DNA of 64,000 bases, from NCBI GenBank assembly GCA_910583525.1, contig CAJTXL010000009.1, forward strand, positions 32,413 through 96,412, given 5' to 3'. Source of the DNA: an uncultured Muribaculaceae bacterium (GTDB lineage: Bacteria; Bacteroidota; Bacteroidia; Bacteroidales; Muribaculaceae). The translations under genes were made by a program, and so were the position numbers. The notes under the pieces were generated by a model. The model was given only the letters and a program-made list of their open reading frames with translations. It made no database searches and was not told the origin of the DNA. Below, piece after piece: positions 7,398-17,033 of this stretch (within the stretch, counting starts at the first letter, position 1; each line of letters starts with the position of its first letter).

Positions 7398-9605
7398 TTA
7401 GCGGACTACGATTTTGCGTGTCTGTGTCCGTCCGTCGGCAGTTACGCTGAGCACGTAGATGCCGGGGGCGGTACCGTCGGTTTCGATGGTTGCATTTTCG
7501 CCGGTAGCGTTAACCGAAGCAGCGAGTGCGCCAGTCAGGCTGTAGATGCGTGCTTCGATAGCCGATGCTCCCGGTGCGAAGATGTCGAACCGGCCGTCGG
7601 CAATCTGATTGACGAGTATGTCGCTTTCTGCGGTGACGTTGTTTACGGCGCTCATGCCGAGGATTTTCTTGAGTCCGGCGAGGGCGTCTATTTTGCCGTA
7701 GCCGAATTTCTCGGGTGCGGCTTCGGTGTATTTGTCCTTTATTGCAGTCTCGGCTATGATTTCTTTGACTCGGTCCATGGTCAGGGTGGGGTCGGCCTGC
7801 AGCCAAAGGGCGAGGATGCCTCCGGCGAGCGGTGCGGCCATAGAGGTTCCCGACATTTCCATCCATTGGTGGTCGCGGGTCTTGTCCTGGCGGAGAGCAA
7901 CTACGTATCGGCCTTCATAGGGGTCGTTGTCTGCTGCAAAGTAGTAATTGTTGTAGGATGCGATTATTGCTTGTCCGGGTGCCGCAACGTGGGGCAACGG
8001 ACGGCCGTCGAAGGTTTTTCCGTAGGATGAGAAGTCGGCGATGTCGCCCGTGTGGCTTTCTGCGATGTAGTTGAGGAAGCCGGAGAATGTGGGCCACTTT
8101 TCTTTGTTGGTGTATGCGCCTACGCAGAGGATGTTGTCGCCGCATGCCATGTCGTTGATAGACTGGGTGTCGTCGCCTTCGACATAGCCTTTGCCGGCCA
8201 TGTTGCTGTCGAGGAAGTAGACGCCTTGGTCGGCATACATGTCGATGGTCTTGCCTTCTTTTCCTTCTACGGTTATGACGGGTTTGACGTTTTTGGCTTT
8301 GCCTTGCAGAAGTACTGTCACAAGTGAGTTGTAGCGGTTGTTTTCGGGGTTAAGCTCGTTTGTGAAGATGACGTATGATTGCGAGGTGAAGATGGAGTCG
8401 AGGGCGAAATCGCGGACGCAGCCTTTGTAGTTCATCGCCAATCCTTCGACGCCTATAGTGCCGGTTTGGGTTACATCGACAGAGTAGGTGTAGATGGTTT
8501 TGTCGCTTATTGTGTCGACCGCAGAGAATGTGACTTTGAAAGGGGTGTTGTCTTCCGACCAGATGTCGCAGACGCCCATGACTTTGCCGTCTTCGGAGAT
8601 GAAGGTCTTGACGGATGTGTCGCCTGCCGCGAATTTCTTGCGGATTGACATTGGTGTCGAGCCTTCGTTGCCCGAAGAAACTGTGATGAGCATTTTTTTG
8701 CCTACTTCGGCAAGAAAACGGTCGGCTGCTGTTGTGCCGTCGTGCGGGCCACGGTTGTGGCCGAGCGATAGGTTCATTACTGCGGGCTTGCCTTTTTCTT
8801 CGGCGTACTTCATGATGCGTTCGGCGGCAATCAGGATGTTGTTGCCGTCGAGTGTGCCAGAGCAGGGAGCGAGTTCGGCTCCGGTCGCTACGCCGTAGTA
8901 GGGCACGTCGTAGTCACTGCGTTGGTAGCATCCGCCGTTTCGCGGATTGACGGTTGCCACTACGTCGGCCTTCCCTTTATAGCCTCCGGCCATGATGCCG
9001 AGCACGTGTGTGCCGTGGGTTTCGTCGTATCGGTCGGTGGTGTAGTTCTGTATTGCTTCGGGGGTCAGATATTCGCGCACTGACGCGTTTCGGCCCTGGA
9101 TTACCCAAAGGGCCGACGTGCGGGGTTTTCCGGCTGCATCGAGGAAGTTTGCGTGGTTCACGTCGAGGCCAATGTCCATAATGCCGCATATTACGCCTGT
9201 GCCGTCGTAAGCTTTGTCGAGGCCTGTGCCGGCCTGTACCTTATCGACGTTTGTGAGCACACGGGCGGTGTCCATGTGCTTATGGTTTGAGTAGCCGAGT
9301 GATATGCGTTTTACTTCGGGCATGGCGGCAACGGCTTCGATTTGCTGTGCTGAGAGGCTTACGATTGCCATGTCGGCTATTTGGCTGAGCACTTCTCCGC
9401 CGAGTTCTTCAATCTGTGAAAGGACGCCGTTGTCGGTCATTGTGACGATGACGGCAACTTTTTCGGCTTCGTCATCGGCGGCACGCGACTGGATGTCGGG
9501 TGTCATGCTCAGGAACTGGGCTGCCGATGGGTCGAGCTTGCTTTGCGCCGGTGCGATTGCCGAGCCGGCAGCGAGCGCTAAGGCTAATAGTATGACTTTT
9601 TTCAT
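7398..9605 (-). CDS. Secreted subtilisin-family (S8) serine peptidase
   Basis: A 735-residue exported protease. Signal peptide MKKVILLALALAAGSAIAPA. An I9-like prodomain-type segment (VAVIVTMTDNGVLSQIEELG) precedes the catalytic core. The triad is complete: Asp in GIMDIGLDVNHANF, His in ETHGTHVLGIMAGG, Ser in MSGTSMAAPLAGG. A long insertion lies between the His and Ser regions. The C-terminal tail (ARIYSLTGALAASV, APGIYVLSV, RKIVVR) looks like a type IX sorting domain, suggesting surface display or secretion. The start at 9605 is set by the signal peptide. It lies just downstream of the SusCD operon with its own promoter and terminator. Confidence 0.88.
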   Translation of the reverse strand: MKKVILLALALAAGSAIAPAQSKLDPSAAQFLSMTPDIQSRAADDEAEKVAVIVTMTDNGVLSQIEELGGEVLSQIADMAIVSLSAQQIEAVAAMPEVKRISLGYSNHKHMDTARVLTNVDKVQAGTGLDKAYDGTGVICGIMDIGLDVNHANFLDAAGKPRTSALWVIQGRNASVREYLTPEAIQNYTTDRYDETHGTHVLGIMAGGYKGKADVVATVNPRNGGCYQRSDYDVPYYGVATGAELAPCSGTLDGNNILIAAERIMKYAEEKGKPAVMNLSLGHNRGPHDGTTAADRFLAEVGKKMLITVSSGNEGSTPMSIRKKFAAGDTSVKTFISEDGKVMGVCDIWSEDNTPFKVTFSAVDTISDKTIYTYSVDVTQTGTIGVEGLAMNYKGCVRDFALDSIFTSQSYVIFTNELNPENNRYNSLVTVLLQGKAKNVKPVITVEGKEGKTIDMYADQGVYFLDSNMAGKGYVEGDDTQSINDMACGDNILCVGAYTNKEKWPTFSGFLNYIAESHTGDIADFSSYGKTFDGRPLPHVAAPGQAIIASYNNYYFAADNDPYEGRYVVALRQDKTRDHQWMEMSGTSMAAPLAGGILALWLQADPTLTMDRVKEIIAETAIKDKYTEAAPEKFGYGKIDALAGLKKILGMSAVNNVTAESDILVNQIADGRFDIFAPGASAIEARIYSLTGALAASVNATGENATIETDGTAPGIYVLSVTADGRTQTRKIVVR

Positions 9606-9646
9606 TGTTGCTTTTTCCTTTGTGTATATGTGCAAGATTTTAGTTG

Positions 9647-9677
9647 CAAATATACATGTTTTGTTGAATAATTCAAC
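9647..9677 (-). promoter_or_regulatory. Bacteroidetes promoter of the S8 peptidase gene
   Basis: TATATTTG (minus, 9647-9654) matches the -7 box. GTTG at 9674-9677, 19 nt upstream, is a partial -33 box. Confidence 0.55.
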
Positions 9678-9758
9678 GTTAATGTGTCGAAACAAATCAC
9701 AAAACAGTCTAAACGGTTGCGTTTTGAACGAGTCTGTAATTTTGACGCTTCCGGGTTG

Positions 9759-9788
9759 GCGACCGGTGCCTTAGGGGGCGCCGGTCGC
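9759..9788 (-). terminator. Hairpin after the SusCD operon, weak terminator candidate
   Basis: GCGACCGGTGCC (9759-9770) pairs with 9777-9788 with one G-T wobble. It lies 17 nt past the last stop of the operon, but no clear T-run follows on the minus strand. Confidence 0.45.
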
Positions 9789-9804
9789 TTTGTCGGAAGA
9801 TTTT

Positions 9805-11799
9805 TTAACGGCGTTTCACTTTGTCAGTGGGAACAGCGTTGTATATGTTTTTGCGCTCGGCTTTGTAGCTTTGGTGCAGTTTTACCTCACGAGTCTCGCC
9901 GTTGCGACGGACTACGTTGCGCGGAGCTTTAGGCGACAAGTCCTTGCCTTTGAGGCTGAGGTAGAAGGGTCCTGTCTTCTTGAGTTCGGCATCATAATCG
10001 GCCGGCGTGGCGTCTTTGAGTTCGAAGCCCGGCGTGAGGTTGGTATAGCTCCAATCGAGGTTGCCGGCATCGTCTCTCATGCCGCCCCAGGCGATAAGGA
10101 GCGATGCTCCCGGGAAGGTGATGCATTGGTCGGCGTCCATCTCTCCGAAGTAGCCCCAACGTTTTATTGTTGCCGGACGTGTTCCGCCTTTTAGTGCTTC
10201 GTCAGCTCTGGACCAAACGTACATTTCGCCGTTGCGTTCACTCATCATTATTCCGAGCGGAGCCTGGTTGACGTATACCATTTCCTTGTCCTCGAAGTTG
10301 ATTTCGATGTAGTAGTTGCCTTTGAGGTCGTAGTTGGGATCGGCATAAGGCCATCCGCCGTTACGGTAGCGGTAGGGGTTTACGAGGCGTATGAGGCCGG
10401 GGTTTACGGTCGATTGTTCGACTTCGGTGTCCCATGTCTCAGGTTCCATGCTGCTGTAGTATGGATAGATGAAACCGTCGGTATATTCACACAGTCCTAT
10501 CGAGCGCCACGTGTAGGGCACTATGCGCTTGTACTCGAAGGCATATGCAGTTCGGCATGCATATTCACCGTCTTTGTTGTATCCGACCGCTACTACTGTG
10601 TAGTATCCCGAATCGTGAAGGATGAAACGGAATTTTGAAGTCTCGTCGTAATAGAGCGGATAATCTTCGTTGTTTATGAGCGATTCGGCTTCTTTCGTGG
10701 CTTGAGCTTGGGTGAGTTTTCCGTCGCATAGTTTATAGGCGTATGAGAATACGTCTTCTGTGCGGTGGATGCTGATTTCGATTTCTTCTTCGTTGGTGTC
10801 GGTGGGTATTACAATTCCATCGTAGTTGACTGTCAGTGCGTAGTCGGGGAAGCCGGGAAGCTGGTAGTAATCGTCTTGCTGCATCACCATTCCGCTTGCC
10901 GTGTAATAGATGGCGTTGACAACAAAGAGTCCTTGGTCGATAATGTAGCCTGACATCGATTTGAAGTCTTCGGGAGAAGCTCCTTCCGGTATGGCTCCCG
11001 GGTTTATCTCGGTGACGTATGTGTAGACGTCGGTATATTGGAGGTCTTCGTTGTTGTAGTCGATGTTAAGGCTCATCGGTTCGAATCGGATGGCGTTTAC
11101 TGCTTTGTCTTCATCGATGTATTCGAGGGTATCTACGAATATTGTTCCGTTGTTTCCGTTGCAGAGACTTTGCCATTTGTTTTCGTCCTGTAGTTCGGGG
11201 CATTCGTAGTCGCCGAATTGGAATTTCTTGCGGTCAAGAACGAGCGATTTCGATTCGTAGACAGGAATAGGTTTTTCGTCGAAGTCGCGCAGACCGCTCA
11301 TTGTCACCAGAGCCGGTTCTGAACCTTTGAATGGCTTATAGTCGGTCCATGGTGAATATATGATTGTGAAGGTCTGTTCTGACAATCCATATTTTGAAGT
11401 GTGCTCGCCGAGGATTTTCATCTTCATCTTGTACTTTTCTTCGGGAGTGACGTCGGCGAAAGTCACTTCGATGGGTACAGGGATAGATGTTACTCCGACA
11501 GGAAATGTCACCTGAGTCGTGGGGTCGAAGATGTTCGTTGTCGGGTCGCCGTTGGCCTCGGTGATTGTAGTCTCAAGCTGTACTGTGAGCTCATCTGTGG
11601 CTTTTGAGCGGAACAGCTGTACAGAGACCTGCGAAGCTCCGTTGGTGATTTCCACTTCGGTGGGCTCGGCGTCGGAGAAGTAGACAGCATCGCCCTTTTC
11701 TTCCGGTGTCGGGCTGTAGGTTTTTTCATCGCTGCACGACCATAGTCCGACAAGAATTGCGCCGGCTGCGAGAGCGGAAAATATTTTGCTTGTTTTCAT
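9805..11799 (-). CDS. Outer-membrane lipoprotein, third gene of the SusCD operon
   Basis: A 664-residue lipoprotein with signal peptide and lipobox ILVGLWSC (Cys 22). A Calx-beta-like strand-rich domain appears at residues 45-150 (VEITNGASQVSVQLFRS, PVPIEVTFADV). The rest is rich in aromatic residues and beta structure and I do not recognise it. Its place after susD, 20 nt from the SusD stop, matches that of surface glycan- or ligand-binding proteins (SusE/F position). The last 45 residues are unusually basic (PRNVVRRNGETREVKLH, ending DKVKRR). A ligand-binding role is inferred from position only. Confidence 0.65.
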   Translation of the reverse strand: MKTSKIFSALAAGAILVGLWSCSDEKTYSPTPEEKGDAVYFSDAEPTEVEITNGASQVSVQLFRSKATDELTVQLETTITEANGDPTTNIFDPTTQVTFPVGVTSIPVPIEVTFADVTPEEKYKMKMKILGEHTSKYGLSEQTFTIIYSPWTDYKPFKGSEPALVTMSGLRDFDEKPIPVYESKSLVLDRKKFQFGDYECPELQDENKWQSLCNGNNGTIFVDTLEYIDEDKAVNAIRFEPMSLNIDYNNEDLQYTDVYTYVTEINPGAIPEGASPEDFKSMSGYIIDQGLFVVNAIYYTASGMVMQQDDYYQLPGFPDYALTVNYDGIVIPTDTNEEEIEISIHRTEDVFSYAYKLCDGKLTQAQATKEAESLINNEDYPLYYDETSKFRFILHDSGYYTVVAVGYNKDGEYACRTAYAFEYKRIVPYTWRSIGLCEYTDGFIYPYYSSMEPETWDTEVEQSTVNPGLIRLVNPYRYRNGGWPYADPNYDLKGNYYIEINFEDKEMVYVNQAPLGIMMSERNGEMYVWSRADEALKGGTRPATIKRWGYFGEMDADQCITFPGASLLIAWGGMRDDAGNLDWSYTNLTPGFELKDATPADYDAELKKTGPFYLSLKGKDLSPKAPRNVVRRNGETREVKLHQSYKAERKNIYNAVPTDKVKRR

Positions 11800-11819
11800 T
11801 GCGGATTATATTTAGGAGG

Positions 11820-13493
11820 TTAGCGGATAGCGTCGTACAGGCCGGCCGGTGAGGGCGAGTTGTAGCCTACGATAGCCTTGTTGTTGTCGGACTCCTGACG
11901 TACTATTACGAAGTTCATCCAAGCCGGGCGCCCGTTGGTGTTGAAGGTGTCGAGGCCTTTTTCGAAGTTTGTGCCGGGATAGAAGCGTGTCACGTCGTAG
12001 TCGAGGCGTTTGATGTCGAAGAATGTTATGCCTTCGCCCCACAGTTCGATGCGTTTCTGCAGGATGATTTCTTTGACAACATCTTCGGGAGTGTTTGCGC
12101 GTGTCGAGTAAGTCGAGAAACGATAGCTGCGCATGAAGTCGAGGAGTTTCTGTTTGCCGCGTCCGGCGTCCTGATGGGCTGCGGCTTCAGCTTCGATGAA
12201 GTACATTTCCTCGACGCGCATCAGCGGATATGCCGTTGCGGTGCCTACGGTGTAGTCTTCCATGTTGCCGTTTCCGGGGCGGAACTTGACGCTGATGTAC
12301 GGGCCGTCGAAGTTCTGCTGTGCGAATTCGTTGTTTATGAACGGTATCTGTTCGCCGAGCTGGCTGCCTTCGGGCGCCGTGAACGAGAGTTTACGGAAAT
12401 CTCGGTCATCGATGGCTTTATATAGGCTTGCGCCTATTTCGGGGAATGCGCCTTGTGCCGGAGAGCAGTATCCAAACGTGCTTTCGGGACTCATGAACGA
12501 AGCCCAGGTGCGGATGCCGCCTGCTTGCACTACGTCGTCTTCGGTCACGTATTGTCCTGCGAAGAGCCATGAGCTGAACGATGCGTCGTTGAAGCCTTTG
12601 GTGGTGTCGAGCCATTCTTCGCGTGTTAGGGGTGTCGCTTTTGATGTTTCGATTGCGAGGCGTGCATATCGCTCCGCTTCTTTGAACGCGGTGTTTGCCG
12701 CAGCGGCGTCGGCTTTGATTTCGTCCTGGTAGCTGGCATCCCAAAGATACAGACGTGCCATCAGACCGTATGCCACAGCAAGGGTCGGTATTGTCTTTTC
12801 GGCTACGGTAGCCGCGCCGTCGTAGAGAGCGATTGCTTCGTCGAGGTCTTTCTTGATGAACGCAACCATGTCGTCGTGGCCAACACGTGGATTGTTGCGC
12901 ATCTGTTCTTCGGTGGTCGTCTCTGTCACGATGGGAACGGTGAGACCGAGGATGTCGTTGCCTTCATCCGAGAGGCCGGCGTTGAATTCGGTAGGCAGGA
13001 ACTCATACTGTCGCGCTATGTCGAGGTAGACAAAAGCTCTGTAGCTTAAGCCGGCGGCGCGGTAGAGCCGCAGCTCGGGGTTCTCGGGATTTTCGGGAAC
13101 TACCGACAACACAGAGTTTGTGGTGAGGATTTGTTCGTAGTAGAAGTTCCACGGGTATTGGCATACGAGGTATTCCATGCCCAAGGTTATGCTGTTGGAG
13201 CTCCATGCGGCGAACCAGTTGTATCCGCCGGCATCACGGACGTACATGTCTTCGGTCATGACGTCGCGAATGTGGAGCATCGACGCATATCCGAAGTCGA
13301 AGTGGTTGTCGGGGCTCAGGGTTATTACGTTCAGGTGTCCGGGCATACCCCACACGAGGGCTTCGACGCCTTTTGGCGACCCCTGCAGCTGGTCGGCCGT
13401 GATTATGCTCGACGCAATGGGGTCTTCGATACATCCCGTAAGCAGCGGAGCGGAGAGGGCTGCCGCGATAAGGGATTTATATATTGTTTTCAT
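11820..13493 (-). CDS. SusD/RagB-family outer-membrane lipoprotein
   Basis: A 557-residue SusD-like nutrient-binding lipoprotein that caps the SusC transporter at the cell surface. Signal peptide with lipobox LLTGC (Cys 21). The TPR-like helices appear as LRLYRAAGLSYRAFVYLDIA near residue 145, the conserved region AYGLMARLYLWDASY near 230, and the C-terminal motif IILQKRIELWGEGITFFDIK near 480 is diagnostic. It sits 13 nt from susC on its upstream side and 20 nt from the lipoprotein gene. The ligand cannot be deduced. Confidence 0.92.
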   Translation of the reverse strand: MKTIYKSLIAAALSAPLLTGCIEDPIASSIITADQLQGSPKGVEALVWGMPGHLNVITLSPDNHFDFGYASMLHIRDVMTEDMYVRDAGGYNWFAAWSSNSITLGMEYLVCQYPWNFYYEQILTTNSVLSVVPENPENPELRLYRAAGLSYRAFVYLDIARQYEFLPTEFNAGLSDEGNDILGLTVPIVTETTTEEQMRNNPRVGHDDMVAFIKKDLDEAIALYDGAATVAEKTIPTLAVAYGLMARLYLWDASYQDEIKADAAAANTAFKEAERYARLAIETSKATPLTREEWLDTTKGFNDASFSSWLFAGQYVTEDDVVQAGGIRTWASFMSPESTFGYCSPAQGAFPEIGASLYKAIDDRDFRKLSFTAPEGSQLGEQIPFINNEFAQQNFDGPYISVKFRPGNGNMEDYTVGTATAYPLMRVEEMYFIEAEAAAHQDAGRGKQKLLDFMRSYRFSTYSTRANTPEDVVKEIILQKRIELWGEGITFFDIKRLDYDVTRFYPGTNFEKGLDTFNTNGRPAWMNFVIVRQESDNNKAIVGYNSPSPAGLYDAIR

Positions 13494-13506
13494 TGTCCTT
13501 GCTGTT

Positions 13507-16500
13507 TTAGAATGTTACGGTAAAGCCGCCCGAGAGTGTGCGGATAGGTGCGTAATATGTGTTGTTGACGCCGCCTGTCATAGACTGGCGCGGGTCCATG
13601 CCTTTGCGCTTGCTCCATACCCAGATGTTATCTGCGGCGAAGTAAACGCGGAGCTTGCTCAGATGCAGGTCTTTGACGATTTTGTTAGGCAGTGTGTAGC
13701 CGAAGTTTATGTTTTCGACAGAGAGATAGGAGGCATCGGTGAGCCAACGGTCGGAAGATTGTGTCGTGTATTCGTCCTTGAACATAAATCGCGGCACCGA
13801 GGTGTTGCGATTTTCGGGAGTCCATGCTTTGTACATGTCTTTGTGGATGTTCACGCCGCGTGTGCTTGTGGTGGGCACGCCCATGTATCCCGAATAGTTG
13901 GTGTCGTTTACCTTGCCGCCGATTTGATAGTTGAAGGTTGCGGAGAGGTCGAAGCCTTTATACTCGAACGAGGTGTTGAAGCCGCCATATACCGGTGCGA
14001 GGGGAGAGCCGCAGAGGTACTGCGTGGCGGTTGACGCGTCGTGGGTCGTTGTGAGCGTTTCGTTGCCGTTTTCGTCGGTTACGGTGCGGTAGTACATCGC
14101 AAGGCCGTTTTCGGGGTTTACGCCGGCGTATTTGTACATCAGCATTGTGTACATCGGCAGGCCTTCGCCAAAGAAGATGCCGCTGTTCGAGTAGCCGCGG
14201 TAGCCGTCGATTTCGAGGCCTTTACGTTCTTCGGGGAGCATGGTGATTTTGTTCTTGTACCATGTGAAGTTGATGCCGAAGGTCCATGTGAAGTCCTTGG
14301 TGCGTACGGGAACGGTCTGAAGGTCTACTTCGATACCGGCGTTCATCATGTTGCCGACGTTGTCGTAGTATCCCATGAAGCCGGAAGATGCCGGGAGGGG
14401 GAATTGCATGAGCATGTCGTGTGTGGTGCGGTAGAAGCCGTCGATGCCGCCGTTGAGGCGTGCATTGAAGAGTTCGAATTCGATGCCGAAGTTGAGGCTC
14501 GCTCCTTTTTCCCATGTTATGTCCTCGTTGCCTTTTGTGCTGGGAGAGGCGCCCGGATGACCGTTTGCGTTTACGAGGGTGTAAGTGTCGACGTAGCGGA
14601 AGCTACCGATTGCGTCGTTGCCCTGTTCTCCGTACGAGGCCTTGAATTTGAGCATGTTTACCCAATCGACGTTGAAGAACTCTTCTTTGTTTATAATCCA
14701 AGCGGCTCCGAAGCTCCAGAACGAGCCCCAACGGTGGTTGGGATGGAAGTGCGAAGATGCGTCGCGGCGGAACGAGAATGAAGCGAAGTAGCGTTTCGCG
14801 TAGTCGTATTGCGCGCGCCCGAACCATCCTTCGGTATTGTAGGAAGAATATGATGAGTTGGGCGAGCCGTCGATGATTGCGCCGTCGAGTTCGTCGTTGG
14901 TGGGCAGGAACATGTTCTGCTTGCGGCCTGAGAGGCTTTCGAGCGTGGTCTTATACCATTCGTGGCCTAAGAGGACGCTCGCGTCGTGCTGACCGAATAC
15001 GTGGTTCCAGTCGAGAAGCTGCTGGAATGTGTAGTCCATGTTTCGTTTGTGGCTTTTGTCGACGATACCGCCGGATGAAGCGAACTGTCCGTAGAACGGG
15101 TTCAAAGTCGAGGTCGAGCGCCATTCCTGAAGTGCGATGTTGTTGTTCGATGTGAATTTGAAGTCGTTGAGGAAGCGCACTTCGACGAACGCCGTGCCGT
15201 TGAAGTTGTTGGCTATTGTTTTGTCGACGTTGAGGTTCGCGTCGGAAATGGCGTTCGAGCCGGTGAGGAACGGACGTTTCATGCCGGCGTTTAGGCCTGC
15301 GCCGTAGTCGTAGCGCAGGATGCCGTTGTCATCGCGCATGATTTGCTTGTCGGCACCGCGCATGAACATGGGGTAGATGGGTGCCACCTGTGTGGCTACG
15401 GCGAATATGTTGCCTGTCGAGTTTCCGTCGCCTTCGCCGGTGGTAGCTTTCATGTTGATGTGAGAGTAGGCCACGTTGGCTCCGACTTTGAGGTATGGTT
15501 TTGCCTGGAAGTCGGCGCTGAGACGGCCGGTGAAGCGGCGGTAGTCAGAGGGAGCGCGTACGATACCCTGGTTGTCGAGGTAGCCGACCGAAACCATAAG
15601 GTTGCTTTTGTCGGTGCCCTGGCTTATGTTGACGTTGTATTCCTGGCGGAGGCTTGTCTTGTAGGTCTCGTCCATCCAGTTGTCGGGGTACAGCCAGAAT
15701 TGGCCCATGTCTTTTACGTTGGCGAGGTATCCGAGCTTGGCGTTGGGGTTGAGGCGACCGTTTTCACCGATGAGCTTCATGCCTGTGGGCAGGGTGTATA
15801 TGTTGTATCCCAAGCCGTAGGTTGAGTTGGATGTGATTTCTTGGTTTGCCCACAAATATGCCTGTTGTGGTGTCATGCCCTGACCGCCGATATTTACCGG
15901 GGTGCTGGAGTTCGCCGGCAGGTAGATTTCTTTGGGGTATGTGGCGTAGTTGTAGAGCGCCTTGTAGTACATCTCCATATATTCGGCCGGGTCGGTGATG
16001 TAGTCGTAGTCCTGCGAGGAGCGGTGGTTTGCGCCCCATTTTGCGTCGACGGTGACTGTAGCTTCGCCGAGTTTGGCACGTTTGGTTGTTATAAGGATGA
16101 CGCCGTTAGCGCCGCGGGCGCCGTATAGAGCGTTCGATGCGGCGTCTTTGAGTACTGACATCGACTCAATGTCGTTGGTGTTTAGCGAGTTTATGTCGCC
16201 AGTGAACGGCGAGCCGTCGACAATCACCAGCGGCGAGTTGCTTGCGTTGAGCGATGAAAAACCGCGAACGCGGATTGTGGGGTCTGAGCCGCCGGGAGCG
16301 CCCGAAGCGTTCGACAGCTGCAGTCCCGGCACTTTGCCCGAAAGAGCGTCGAGCACGTTTGTGACCTGGGTCTTTTCGATGGATGCGGAGCCTACCGTCG
16401 CGGCAGAACCCGTGAAAGATGACTTGGTCTGTTTGCCGTATGCGACTACGATGACGGGGTCGAGCAGCTCATTGTCTTGGTGAAGCTGTATGAGCATTTT

Positions 16501-16767
16501 CCCGTCTTTGATGGATACGACCTGGGTCTGATATCCTATGTAGGAAACGGTCAGACTTTTGGCCGATGCCGGAACTTTTATCGAGAAATTACCGTCGATA
16601 TCGGTTGTGACACCGTTTTTGTTTTCGGTGCCGACTGTCACAGAGACGCCTATCAGCGGCTCGCCGTTCTCAGCATCAATGACAGTGCCTTGAACCGAAC
16701 GCGTCTGTGCCGACGCACTCAGGCCCAATGTGATGACTGCCACAAGTAGTAGAAACAGTTTTTTCAT
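13507..16767 (-). CDS. SusC/RagA-family TonB-linked outer-membrane transporter
   Basis: A 1086-residue TonB-dependent transporter. After the signal peptide (MKKLFLLLVAVITLGLSASA) a carboxypeptidase-regulatory-like domain runs to about residue 95 (VQGTVIDAENGEPLIGVSVT, VSYIGYQTQVV). A TonB-box region and plug follow (VIVVAYGKQTKSSFTGSAAT, RVRGFSSLNASNSPLVIVDG, SVLKDAASNALYGARGANGV). The remainder is the 22-strand barrel, ending in an aromatic residue (GGFTVTF). It heads the three-gene operon. There are no sigma/anti-sigma or hybrid two-component genes next to it, so control is not apparent. The S8 peptidase nearby hints at peptides as substrate, but this is weak. Confidence 0.93.
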   Translation of the reverse strand: MKKLFLLLVAVITLGLSASAQTRSVQGTVIDAENGEPLIGVSVTVGTENKNGVTTDIDGNFSIKVPASAKSLTVSYIGYQTQVVSIKDGKMLIQLHQDNELLDPVIVVAYGKQTKSSFTGSAATVGSASIEKTQVTNVLDALSGKVPGLQLSNASGAPGGSDPTIRVRGFSSLNASNSPLVIVDGSPFTGDINSLNTNDIESMSVLKDAASNALYGARGANGVILITTKRAKLGEATVTVDAKWGANHRSSQDYDYITDPAEYMEMYYKALYNYATYPKEIYLPANSSTPVNIGGQGMTPQQAYLWANQEITSNSTYGLGYNIYTLPTGMKLIGENGRLNPNAKLGYLANVKDMGQFWLYPDNWMDETYKTSLRQEYNVNISQGTDKSNLMVSVGYLDNQGIVRAPSDYRRFTGRLSADFQAKPYLKVGANVAYSHINMKATTGEGDGNSTGNIFAVATQVAPIYPMFMRGADKQIMRDDNGILRYDYGAGLNAGMKRPFLTGSNAISDANLNVDKTIANNFNGTAFVEVRFLNDFKFTSNNNIALQEWRSTSTLNPFYGQFASSGGIVDKSHKRNMDYTFQQLLDWNHVFGQHDASVLLGHEWYKTTLESLSGRKQNMFLPTNDELDGAIIDGSPNSSYSSYNTEGWFGRAQYDYAKRYFASFSFRRDASSHFHPNHRWGSFWSFGAAWIINKEEFFNVDWVNMLKFKASYGEQGNDAIGSFRYVDTYTLVNANGHPGASPSTKGNEDITWEKGASLNFGIEFELFNARLNGGIDGFYRTTHDMLMQFPLPASSGFMGYYDNVGNMMNAGIEVDLQTVPVRTKDFTWTFGINFTWYKNKITMLPEERKGLEIDGYRGYSNSGIFFGEGLPMYTMLMYKYAGVNPENGLAMYYRTVTDENGNETLTTTHDASTATQYLCGSPLAPVYGGFNTSFEYKGFDLSATFNYQIGGKVNDTNYSGYMGVPTTSTRGVNIHKDMYKAWTPENRNTSVPRFMFKDEYTTQSSDRWLTDASYLSVENINFGYTLPNKIVKDLHLSKLRVYFAADNIWVWSKRKGMDPRQSMTGGVNNTYYAPIRTLSGGFTVTF

Positions 16768-16873
16768 CCTTAGAAAAAATTAGACATAAAAGTGATTGAT
16801 ATATAATGCTTTTTCAGATTGCCGCACGTCTTGACAGAAGCAGAGAAGCAAGTGTGTGCGACGTATTGTCGGG

Positions 16874-16881
16874 CAAAGTTA
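16874..16881 (-). promoter_or_regulatory. -7 box upstream of the SusCD operon
   Basis: TAACTTTG on the minus strand fits the -7 consensus and would leave a leader of about 100 nt before susC. No good -33 box is visible at the right distance. Confidence 0.4.
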
Positions 16882-16983
16882 GCACAAATATTTCGTAATA
16901 ATAAATATTTGGCAAGAAAAAAAGTCGAAAATTAACATTTTGAGCGGCAATACGTCCTTTTTGTGGTCGATTGGAGCGCGCAT

Positions 16984-17015
16984 ATTGTCGGTGGGGTGTA
17001 AAAACACTATCTTTG
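16984..17015 (+). promoter_or_regulatory. Bacteroidetes promoter of crcB
   Basis: ATTG (16984-16987) and TATCTTTG (17008-17015) are 20 nt apart. Transcription would begin near 17022, only about 12 nt before the crcB ATG. Confidence 0.65.
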
Positions 17016-17033
17016 CGGAAAAATCGCTTTGAT

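Noticed and set aside
9759..9788. Strong terminator for the SusCD operon
   Set aside because: The stem is good, but no T-run follows on the minus strand, so it is listed only as a weak candidate.
17016..17033. Fluoride riboswitch before crcB
   Set aside because: The leader predicted from the promoter is about 12 nt, too short.
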